Positions 1 to 5,791 of a stretch of DNA of 8,794 nucleotides are shown here, one piece after another; positions within the stretch are counted from its first letter, which is position 1, and each line of letters opens with the position of its first letter. A program made the translations under genes and the position numbers. Location: contig NZ_BMOM01000040.1 of the NCBI RefSeq assembly GCF_014647075.1, forward strand, positions 1 through 8,794. The letters run 5' to 3'. The stretch is from Deinococcus aerophilus (GTDB lineage Bacteria > Deinococcota > Deinococci > Deinococcales > Deinococcaceae). The notes under the pieces were generated by a model. That model had not been told where the DNA came from, did no database searches, and saw only the letters and a program-made list of their open reading frames with translations.

Positions 1-14
1 CGGCTCCTTCGGTA

Positions 15-68
<54 letters not shown>

Positions 69-187
69 GGGGGGTCACTCCACCCGCATGCGGGTGTTGC
101 GGCACGCCTTTGACGAGGTCATGGCCCCACCGGGCTGGCCTCGCAGGATGGCTCTCGATCCTGTTCAAGCGGGGATGATCAGGAACG

Positions 188-215
188 CGGACATCGGCCT
201 GGAAAACCTTATAGT
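188..215 (+). promoter_or_regulatory. Probable leaderless promoter of the GAF kinase
   Basis: A -10 box TATAGT (210-215, fits TANNNT) lies 8 nt before the ATG at 224. A weak -35, CGGACA (188-193), sits 16 nt further up. Transcription from this -10 would begin at or within a couple of bases of the ATG, giving a leaderless mRNA, a common arrangement in Deinococcus. No Shine-Dalgarno sequence precedes the ATG, which agrees with this. Confidence 0.5.
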
Positions 216-223
216 GCCGGGCG

Positions 224-2065
224 ATGTTCGACTCTGGCCCCTCCCTGACTGGCACGTCGTCCGATGATCCTGTCCAGCTCCGCGAGGCCCTGGCTGCCGC
301 TCAGAGCCAGATTCAGGTGCTGTCCACCGCTGTGGCTCTGAGTGAGGCCGCGGCCACCACCGATGACGTGACCGCGCTGGCGCGCCACGTCGGGGGCATA
401 CTGCGCCGCAACATCCCCAACCTGCTGGCGGTCTACTTCACACGACAGGGAGAGCATTGGGTGGCCGAGGTGAACAGCGACGCCGTCCCCGCTGAGCTCA
501 AGGCGCTGATCCGGTCTGGGCTGCCTCTGGACACGCCGTTTCTGGCCCAGACGGTGACCGCCCGCGCGCCGCAGTTCTTTGACCACTGGAACTCGGCGGA
601 GCAGGGCATGCCGCATGCCGAGCAGTTCCAGGCGGTGGGTGTGGCCCCGTTCTTCCAGGGAGATCAGCCTGTCGCGCTGCTCTCGGTGGGCCTGGTGGGT
701 CAGGCGGTCTGGACCACGCAGCAGCGGCTGCTGTTCCTGGCGGTGTACCAGGCGCTGTACAGCGCCCAGCAGCGTAAAGCCCTGGGCCAGGAACAGCAGC
801 GCGCCCTGGAAGCCTTCATGACACTGACCGAGGCCATCGGCCTGGAAACGGACCGGGTCCGGCTGGCGGAGCGGGCGTGCGAGCTGTTCCTGGCCTCCAT
901 GCCGGGCTGGTCCACAGGCTACTACGAGTGGGACGGTGGGCTGTGGCGGGCGCGGCACACCAACGTGCCGGACCCGGTCCTGCGCGCCGCGCTGTGTGCG
1001 GGCGTGCCGGCGTCTACCCCTGGCCTGTCCGCAGCCGTGGAGGCCGGGGGACCGGTGTTCTTCGACCGGTTGGGGGTCCGCGACGAGCACGTCGCTGGGG
1101 CCGGATCCTACGACGCAGCCGCCTTCTTTCCGTACTTCCGGGACGGTCAGCCGGCCGCCGTGTTCGCCATCGGCAGCGAGGAGTATCAGACGTGGCATCC
1201 GGAGGACCGGGCCCTGTTCGAGGCGGTCGGCCGCAGTCTGGGCCTGGGACTGGAACGGGCATGGCAGGCCCAGGATCTGGAGGAGCAACGCCGCGGGTTG
1301 CAGGTGGCCAACAAAGCGCTTCAAGTGGCCAACGAGGACTTGGAAGCCTTCGCGTACAGCGCCTCGCACGACCTGCGGACTCCAGTGCGCCACGTCAAGA
1401 GCTTCGTGGAGGTGGCCCGCCGGGCCCTGGCCGGCGGACAGCCGGGCAAGGCTGAGCGGTCCTTGCAGATGGTGGAGGGGGCCGCCGAACGAATGAGCGA
1501 CATGATCGACGCCATGCTGGCCCTGTCACGCAGCACCGTGCGGCCGCTGACGCACATCGCCGTCGATCTGAACGCGCTGGTAGACCAAGCGCGCCGGAAT
1601 GTGGCCGACGAGGGACAGGACCGCGAGATCGAGTGGCGGGTAGGGGCGCTGCCGCAGGTGATGGGAGACGCGGCCACCTTGCAGCAGGTGCTGACCAATC
1701 TGCTGAGCAACGCCGTGAAGTTCACCCGCACCCGTGAGCGTGCCGTCATCGAGATCGGCACACACGCGGGCGACGGGGAGTGGACGGTGTGGGTGCGGGA
1801 CAACGGCGTGGGCTTTGACCCGGTGTACGCCGGCAAGCTGTTCGGTCCGTTCCAGCGACTGCATTCGCACAGCGAGTTCGAGGGCACGGGCGTCGGGCTC
1901 GCGACGGTGCGCCGCATTGTCCTGCGCCATGGCGGCCGGGTCTGGGCCGACAGCGTGCCGGGAGAGGGCACCACCTTCTCGTTCACGCTGCCGCATGTCC
2001 GCCCGCTGAAGCCAGGCGGCAGCTCTGCCGGCGTCTCCTCGGCGGCGCAGTTTTCCTCGGCCTGA
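224..2065 (+). CDS. Cytosolic GAF-GAF sensor histidine kinase
   Basis: A 613-aa sensor kinase expected to autophosphorylate on histidine and pass the phosphate to a response regulator that is not encoded nearby. There is no signal peptide or membrane segment, so it should be cytosolic. Two GAF-like sensor regions lie at about residues 30-190 and 195-345, followed by a short coiled linker (about 350-372). The HisKA dimerisation helix has the H-box SHDLRTPVRHV with H382. The ATPase domain shows the N-box NLLSNAVKFT (N492, N496), G1 DNGVGF (D526) and G2 GTGVGLATV (from G554). The YSASHDLRTP form is typical of phytochrome-like kinases, but I see no clear chromophore site, so the ligand is unknown. 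The ATG at 224 is chosen because it lies 8 nt behind a TANNNT box and has no ribosome site. A long open frame on the opposite strand is a shadow of high G+C coding. No receiver domain is fused. Confidence 0.9.
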   Translation: MFDSGPSLTGTSSDDPVQLREALAAAQSQIQVLSTAVALSEAAATTDDVTALARHVGGILRRNIPNLLAVYFTRQGEHWVAEVNSDAVPAELKALIRSGLPLDTPFLAQTVTARAPQFFDHWNSAEQGMPHAEQFQAVGVAPFFQGDQPVALLSVGLVGQAVWTTQQRLLFLAVYQALYSAQQRKALGQEQQRALEAFMTLTEAIGLETDRVRLAERACELFLASMPGWSTGYYEWDGGLWRARHTNVPDPVLRAALCAGVPASTPGLSAAVEAGGPVFFDRLGVRDEHVAGAGSYDAAAFFPYFRDGQPAAVFAIGSEEYQTWHPEDRALFEAVGRSLGLGLERAWQAQDLEEQRRGLQVANKALQVANEDLEAFAYSASHDLRTPVRHVKSFVEVARRALAGGQPGKAERSLQMVEGAAERMSDMIDAMLALSRSTVRPLTHIAVDLNALVDQARRNVADEGQDREIEWRVGALPQVMGDAATLQQVLTNLLSNAVKFTRTRERAVIEIGTHAGDGEWTVWVRDNGVGFDPVYAGKLFGPFQRLHSHSEFEGTGVGLATVRRIVLRHGGRVWADSVPGEGTTFSFTLPHVRPLKPGGSSAGVSSAAQFSSA

Positions 2066-2092
2066 CGCCGCCCCTCCACCGCCCCGGCGTCA
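2063..2092 (+). terminator. 8-bp dyad overlapping the kinase stop codon
   Basis: TGACGCCG (2063-2070, beginning with the kinase TGA stop) pairs perfectly with CGGCGTCA (2085-2092) across a 14-nt loop. There is no T-run, so a U-tract-dependent terminator is unlikely. It may slow polymerase or protect the 3' end. A second small dyad, CGCTC-N5-GAGCG, lies at about 2139-2153 and is followed by T-rich DNA. Confidence 0.3.
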
Positions 2093-2754
2093 CTTGACCG
2101 ACTGGTCTTGCCGCGCAGCACCTCGGGAGTGTAGTCGCTCTCCCCGAGCGGATTGTTTGCTTCTTCTCATGCTGGCAGAGACGGCGGCTCGGGTGGAGCA
2201 GTGAAGATTCGAGACTTGGGTGTGTAGGGCGAGGAACTCTTGAAGTTCGTTTCCGTCGTTTGAAGCCGATCTGGCTGCGTTCCTGCTGCCGGGTCGGTCG
2301 ATGGGATTGCTTCACGAGGGTATTGCAGCGGGCGGTGGAGACGATCTGGACGTGCTCTACGGTGTGGAGCACGGGAAGCTCACGCAGTGCCGCCCCATAG
2401 CTCCACAGCTTACCGGTGTGAATGACTTCCGACACGTCGTATTTCCCCGACAGACGCACGAACAAAGACTTGGCCGCCTCGGTATCGCGGTGTTCTTGAA
2501 AAAGGATGTCCAGCACGCCCCCGTTTTGGTCCACCGCCCGCCACAACCAGTGCTTGATCCTGCCGATCTTGACGCAGTTCCCCGGTCAGGAAGGGCGCAA
2601 ACCTGATGTTCCACTGCCGGATGGTTTCGTGACGGACGACGATGCCGCGCTTGTGAAGCAGTTCCTGGACGTCCCGGTGGCTCGATGGGAAGCGGTGGTA
2701 CAGCCAAATGACGCTCAGGGGAAAACGGCAGCGGTAAGGCTTGCGGTCAGTCAC
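2090..2754 (-). pseudogene. IS6-family transposase, inactivated
   Basis: Pieces in two frames read as one IS6-type DDE transposase (family length about 230-240 aa). The start is GTG at 2752-2754 with N-terminus MTDRKPYRCRFPLSVI, then helix-turn-helix text including HRDVQELLHKRGI and HETIRQWNIRFAPFLTGE. About four residues seem missing after SVI (near 2706). Around 2575-2582 some 50 bp are gone, removing the segment with the first catalytic Asp (normally in HLDEV). The frame resumes with CVKIGRIKHWLWRAVDQNG. The second Asp has become Gly (VIHTGKLWSYG; usual VIHTD) and the Glu has become Lys (NTLVKQSHRPTR; usual IVEQSH). An extra base near 2243 then shifts the frame; the restored text QEFLALHTQVSNLH continues to a TGA at 2090-2092. 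With all three acidic residues lost it cannot catalyse transposition. Family patterns are from memory. Confidence 0.88.
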
Positions 2755-2790
2755 GACTCAATAACCTGATGAGCTCAAGTTGCCAGAACC
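2090..2790 (-). mobile_element. Degenerate IS6-family insertion sequence
   Basis: This span holds a dead IS6-family transposase gene and one likely terminal repeat. Read on the minus strand, GGTTCTGGCAACTT begins at 2790, 36 nt outside the GTG start, where the IS6 inverted repeat should lie. The left end could not be found with confidence: only a weak resemblance, GGTCTTGCCGC, occurs near 2103. The left limit given here is just the stop codon of the decayed reading frame. The 8 bp beyond the right tip (TGCTGATC) are not repeated at the left, so no target duplication is visible. The tip directly abuts an IS5 transposase fragment. Confidence 0.75.
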
Positions 2791-3054
2791 TGCTGATCAG
2801 GGGTATACGGGCGAGCGGGCGGCGACCGACGCCACCGAAGCTGGCATCGAATTGATCGTGGTCAAGCGACCAAGGGCAAGCAAGGGGTTCGTCCTGGTGC
2901 CGAAATGCTGGATGGTGGAGCCTCCTTTGCATGGTTGTTCAGATCCCGTCGTCTGGGACGGAATCCAGAACGACTGCCCTCAGCGCTGGTCGGTTTCCAC
3001 GTCCTGGTGGCGTACGTTCTGCTCTGCAGCAACCTCAAGCCGCTTTTTGCATGA
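2791..3054 (+). pseudogene. IS5-family transposase, 3' fragment with frameshift
   Basis: Only the C-terminal third remains, starting right at the IS6 tip. The text [18 protein letters not shown] and then [21 protein letters not shown] is the region of IS5-group (IS427/IS1031-like) DDE transposases that holds the second Asp and final Glu. After MVE one base is missing (about 2921-2923). The expected ERSFAW continues in the next frame as [20 protein letters not shown], then [14 protein letters not shown], ending at TGA 3052-3054. The C-terminal two-thirds of that domain is thus readable after one correction. The N-terminal part, start codon and left terminal repeat are absent and are not found left of the IS6 element either, so a deletion rather than a simple insertion split the gene. 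Non-functional. Confidence 0.8.
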
Positions 3055-3337
3055 GGTGCTTGGCGAGCAGAAATCTATCTGCTGGATGCTGTGAGCTGAC
3101 GCTACCGGTTACGCCGCGCTGCAGGAGCCAGATAAGCTGGATGAAACGGCGCTGTCCGGGAATGCGTAGCGGCCCAATGTCGGTTCCCCCTATTGGGTGG
3201 GACGCGGCGACTGGGGGCCTCAGGCCATAAATGTGACAGGCAGCAGCAGAAAGAGTACTTATACCCCCGGCAATGCCTTCTCATCGTCATCTTAGTTTTT
3301 CTTATTCGCCCATTTATCGGGACTGGAGGGTGTGCCG
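3055..3337. other. Non-coding spacer between IS5 relic and secreted-protein gene
   Basis: No gene was recognised here. Two short perfect dyads are present: AGCAGA/TCTGCT just after the IS5 stop (about 3067-3084), possibly in the lost IS terminal region, and CCCAAT/ATTGGG (about 3174-3198). A possible promoter for the following gene, GTGACA (3233-3238) and TTATAC (3259-3264), has a 20-nt spacer, which is long for a standard sigma-70 site, so I do not call it. Confidence 0.35.
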
Positions 3338-3942
3338 TTGAACAGGGTTCACACCGTCCCGCTTGCCGTTGCTGCCAGCAGCCTCCTGTATGGCGCTCAC
3401 GCCCAGACCAGCGCCGGCAAGGCGGAGCTGGCCCGCGAGAGCCTGGAGCCCAGCGTGGACCGCCTGATCCAAGTCGTGTCGGGCGCCGTGAGCGAGGCCG
3501 GCGGCGACCTGGCGCGCTCACAGGCCCCCTGGGTAATGGCCTTCAGCACCGGACACTACAAGGCCGATCCCTTGGGGGCCCAGGCTGCCCGGGAGCTTGC
3601 CAGTCAGTTTGTGGCCCGCCAGGCGGTCACTGGGGATCAGGTCACTGCGCGCGCGCCTGGGAGATGACCGGCTGGACCTACCGCAATCTGGCCGCCCTGA
3701 CTCTGCCCATCGGGACGGACGCCGCGGCAGACCGGGCCCGAGCTGCCGGACTGTGGCCCACCACATCCGCTGTGGGCAGCGTCGGCGGCCACGACAACGA
3801 GCGCGTCGCCACCGAGCTGGCCAGTGAGTTCCAGGCCGACCACAGCGCGGTGCTGATCCTGTGGCGAGAGTCGCACGGAGGTTACGTTGCCAGAACCCCT
3901 CTCACCGAACTGTTGCACTTCAGGGCCTGCGGTCCCCCTTAA
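3338..3942 (+). pseudogene. Secreted protein of unknown function, frameshifted and cut off
   Basis: I do not recognise the family. TTG at 3338 is preferred over GTG at 3332 because GGAGGG (3325-3330) then lies 7 nt upstream. The product begins MNRVHTVPLAVAASSLLYG with a likely signal-peptidase site AHA-QT, so it was probably exported. The mature part is Ala-rich and helical (for example SVDRLIQVVSGAVSEAGGD and AARELASQFVARQAVTGDQV). At a (GC)5 run, 3647-3656, one GC unit too many ends the frame at TGA 3665-3667. Removing it restores TARAWEMTGWTYRNLAALTL and then VGSVGGHDNERVATELASEF as far as HSAVLIL near 3860. Beyond that the text loses coherence, and a 12-bp match to the IS6 tip lies at 3886-3897. 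The frame ends at TAA 3940-3942, overlapping the opposing kinase fragment's stop. Probably a 3'-truncated, frameshifted gene. Confidence 0.6.
3886..3897 (-). repeat. Solo 12-bp copy of the IS6 terminal sequence
   Basis: On the minus strand GGTTCTGGCAAC (3897 to 3886) equals the outermost 12 bases of the IS6 relic tip (2790 to 2779) in the same orientation. Similarity stops immediately inside: GTAACC here, TTGAGC there. It lies where the upstream secreted-protein gene stops making sense, so it may be a scar of IS6-mediated deletion. Chance identity is possible. Confidence 0.35.
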
Positions 3943-4424
3943 CCAACCTGCTCTGATCGTCCCGCCAGCTCACCCGTGAGGCCCTGCGGCAGCCGCACAG
4001 TGAAGGTCGATCCCACGCCTTCGGTGCTGCTCACCTGGATGGTGGCGCCCATGGCCACGACCAGGTGATGGGAAACCGTCAACCCCACTCCTGCCCCGAT
4101 GTTCTCTTCGGCGTCCCGTGCGCGCGATTGATCCGAACGGTAGAAGCGCTCGAAGGCATGGGGCAGGTCCTGCGTGGAAATGCCCTCCCCGGTGTCCCGC
4201 ACTTTCAACCACCCCAACCTTCCACTGCCGTCTATCCGGACGGCGACGCCCCCGTGTTGCGTGTGCCGCAGGGCGTTCGAGGTCACCAGAACCTGGGTGA
4301 CCCGGTCTGAATCAGCCACAACCAGGACGTCGCGCTGCACTTTCAGGGACAGGATAAGGCCTTGACTCACGAACGCCCGCCGAAGCTGCGCGCAGGCCAC
4401 GCCAGCACGTTCTGCCAGCGGCAA
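3939..4424 (-). pseudogene. Orphan histidine-kinase ATPase domain (5'-truncated kinase)
   Basis: About 160 residues match the C-terminal half of the intact kinase at 5792-6952. Homology starts at LPLAERAGVACAQLRR and includes the identical block FERFYRSDQSRARDAEE. G1 (RDTGEGIS) and G2 (GAGVGLTVSHH) are intact. The N-box reads VLVTSNALRHT where the relative has VLVNLLANALRHT, two residues shorter. Sensor, membrane, HAMP and HisKA parts are missing, so there is no phospho-acceptor His. An open frame runs upstream to a GTG at 4460, but those residues (TSRGNNKIQ) do not match a kinase. It is probably a dead remnant of a duplicated or transferred two-component operon. An alternative is a free ATPase-domain protein. 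Its TAA stop (3939-3941) overlaps the TAA of the convergent gene. Confidence 0.8.
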
Positions 4425-4697
4425 TTCTTGGATCTTGTTGTTACCCCTTGAGGTCGTCACATACCCAAAACACCGCCGTTTGGCGTGCCCGTTCGCGACC
4501 TGTCATACGTTCAGGGGTTCCCCGCCCAGCACAAGTTCAACCTGAAGATGTCCGGCGCGTAGCTCTTCTGCGAAATCCGTCTGTCACACTTTTACCCTTG
4601 ATTGAAGTTATTGACGGTTGATGGGCGTGTGAACTGACGCACCAAAAGCTGGAAGAGGCGGCCCACCGTGGATGACGTTAGGAGACGCTCCTGGCCG

Positions 4698-4739
4698 GGT
4701 CAATATCACCGTGCGGCGCTGTGCATGGTGATATTGACC
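4698..4739. promoter_or_regulatory. Perfect 13-bp inverted repeat, potential long hairpin
   Basis: GGTCAATATCACC (4698-4710) is the exact reverse complement of GGTGATATTGACC (4727-4739), separated by 16 nt. Counting two G-T wobbles, the stem can extend to about 18 pairs with a 6-nt loop. No T-run follows, so it is probably not a terminator. It lies about 20 nt upstream of a promoter-like sequence for the DUF4396 gene and could be an operator for a dimeric regulator or a structured transposon tip. Confidence 0.6.
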
Positions 4740-4759
4740 TTTCTTGGTGTGACCTCCCA

Positions 4760-4789
4760 TTGACGCTGGCCCAGCGTCGCCTTTATTTA
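4760..4789 (+). promoter_or_regulatory. Promoter with internal operator-like dyad (DUF4396 gene)
   Basis: A -35 TTGACG (4760-4765) and a -10 TTTATT (4782-4787, 16-nt spacer) or TATTTA (4784-4789, 18-nt spacer) form a plausible sigma-70 promoter. The palindrome GACGCTGG-C-CCAGCGTC (4762-4778) lies almost wholly between the two boxes, as operators of MerR-family activators do. Transcription would start near 4796, leaving a leader of about 125 nt before the ATG at 4922. Confidence 0.45.
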
Positions 4790-4909
4790 TCAACGCTGAA
4801 CATTCGGCCCCTACAGTCTGCGGTGCAATGTCCCCGCCCAGGCGGGAAAGGCATTCAGTGGCCTGATGAACTTCAGAGCGCATCGCCGCACTCCGGCATC
4901 ACGCCGAAC

Positions 4910-4914
4910 AAGGA
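4910..4914 (+). promoter_or_regulatory. Ribosome binding site deciding the DUF4396 start
   Basis: AAGGA lies 7 nt before ATG 4922. The same frame stays open upstream to a GTG at 4721, but that extension has no membrane-protein character and lies partly within the hairpin and promoter region, so ATG 4922 is chosen. Confidence 0.6.
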
Positions 4915-4921
4915 ACCCAGA

Positions 4922-5611
4922 ATGGATATGACGATGATGACTCCCGCATGGCTGACGCCCCTGGCATGGATTTACGTCCTTGCCTCTGCGCTGACGGCCG
5001 TATTCCTCACGTATCTCGTCGCCGCCCGACAGCCACGCTCAGCGCTGGACTGGGTCTGGCCCCTGAGCGCCCTGTTCCTCGGACCAGCGGCCCTCGCACC
5101 GTACGCGCGCTGGGGCCGGGCACCCGGCAGCACACCACGGTCGGCAGGGGCACCGTTCGCTGTGGCGCTGCTGTCCGGGGCCGCCGCATCCACCATCGCC
5201 CATCTGATCGGCGTGCCGGTGGTCTTCGGAGCCGGCTGGACGATTGCCGGCCAGGCATTGTGGGCCGTGGCGCTCTTCATCCTGATTCTGGCCACTGCTC
5301 TGTTGTTTCTGGCAGAGTACGTTACCTCCGCAGGCCACCGATCAAGCGGCTTGGCCAGCCCATCTGCCGGTACCCTGCTTCTGGCCACCTTTGTGACTGT
5401 TCTGGCCTTCGATGTTGGTATGGTCGGCTGGATGCTGTATCTGCACACGAGCCAGCTCATGGCACCGATCAGCGACGTGGTGTTCGTGTTCCAGATGCAA
5501 GTTGGCATGATCCTGGGCATGCTGACCGCCTCGCCGGTCGTCGCGTGGTTTGCTTCCCGCCGAACCCTGGCCGCAGCAGTACACCAGATGGCCCCCATCA
5601 CAGGCCGCTGA
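4922..5611 (+). CDS. DUF4396 family integral membrane protein
   Basis: A 229-aa polytopic membrane protein, probably in the cytoplasmic membrane. Likely membrane segments are at about residues 11-33, 42-62, 78-97, 103-132 (long, perhaps two), 150-174 and 184-211. DUF4396 features are WVWPLSALFLGPAALAPYARWGR near the N-terminus, the central LAFDVGMVGWM, and the C-terminal FQMQVGMILGMLTASPVVAW (compare MQIGMILGF-T-YPVN in the family, from memory). The Cys/His-containing SHCGAGC stretch that I associate with many members is replaced by LSGAAAS, and the protein has no cysteine at all. No biochemical role is established for the family. It is often seen near metal-resistance genes, which is only a hint. 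It has its own promoter and leader and converges on the two-component operon 180 bp away. Confidence 0.75.
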   Translation: MDMTMMTPAWLTPLAWIYVLASALTAVFLTYLVAARQPRSALDWVWPLSALFLGPAALAPYARWGRAPGSTPRSAGAPFAVALLSGAAASTIAHLIGVPVVFGAGWTIAGQALWAVALFILILATALLFLAEYVTSAGHRSSGLASPSAGTLLLATFVTVLAFDVGMVGWMLYLHTSQLMAPISDVVFVFQMQVGMILGMLTASPVVAWFASRRTLAAAVHQMAPITGR

Positions 5612-5791
5612 CCATCCCTGAACAGGGGAACGCCATATCACCATGCCGTTCTCCTACCCGCTTACAGCAAAGAACAGAATAGCTGCAGTGCAGAGCGAGG
5701 CCTGGGCCACTCCTGGAGCAGTTCGGCGACCATCAAAAATCTGCTCAGGGTAGAGCTTCACTTCTGTCAAATGCTTCAGATCCTGGCTGAA
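5612..5791. other. Convergent intergenic region, nothing recognised
   Basis: This lies between the stop of the DUF4396 gene (+) and the stop of the sensor kinase gene (-). I found no gene, clear intrinsic terminator or repeat. Confidence 0.4.

Larger units (their letters stand above)
4461..4921. other. Gene-free, dyad-rich region upstream of the DUF4396 gene
   Basis: No convincing gene is present in these 461 bases. The notable content is a stack of dyads: AGGAG-ACG-CTCCT (4680-4692), the 13-bp repeat pair at 4698-4739, the 8-bp dyad inside a promoter at 4762-4778, and CCCGCC-CA-GGCGGG (4833-4846). On the minus strand, a 25-codon open stretch ending at a TGA near 4520 (reading TDFAEELRAGHLQVELVLGG) may be the tail of a lost gene, but I cannot assign it. 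Confidence 0.5.

Noticed and set aside
209..1393. A 394-codon open frame on the minus strand
   Set aside because: It lies wholly opposite the GAF kinase, contains no family motif, and arises from the codon bias of high-G+C coding DNA.
4278..4299. GGTCACC-N8-GGTGACC dyad
   Set aside because: It falls within the N-box codons of the kinase fragment (TQVLV text); similar DNA occurs at the same codons of the intact kinase, so protein coding explains it.
4510..4590. Short minus-strand open stretch TDFAEELRAGHLQVELVLGG
   Set aside because: A stop lies just upstream and only about 25 codons remain; possibly a gene tail, but no family could be named.
4698..4739. Reading the 13-bp inverted repeat as a NikR-type operator because of its 16-nt spacer
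   Set aside because: The arm sequence does not match GTATGA/TCATAC and no NikR gene is present; spacer length alone is weak.
4721..4921. Upstream extension of the DUF4396 gene to a GTG at 4721
   Set aside because: The extra 67 residues lack membrane character and overlap the hairpin and promoter; AAGGA 7 nt before ATG 4922 marks a better start.
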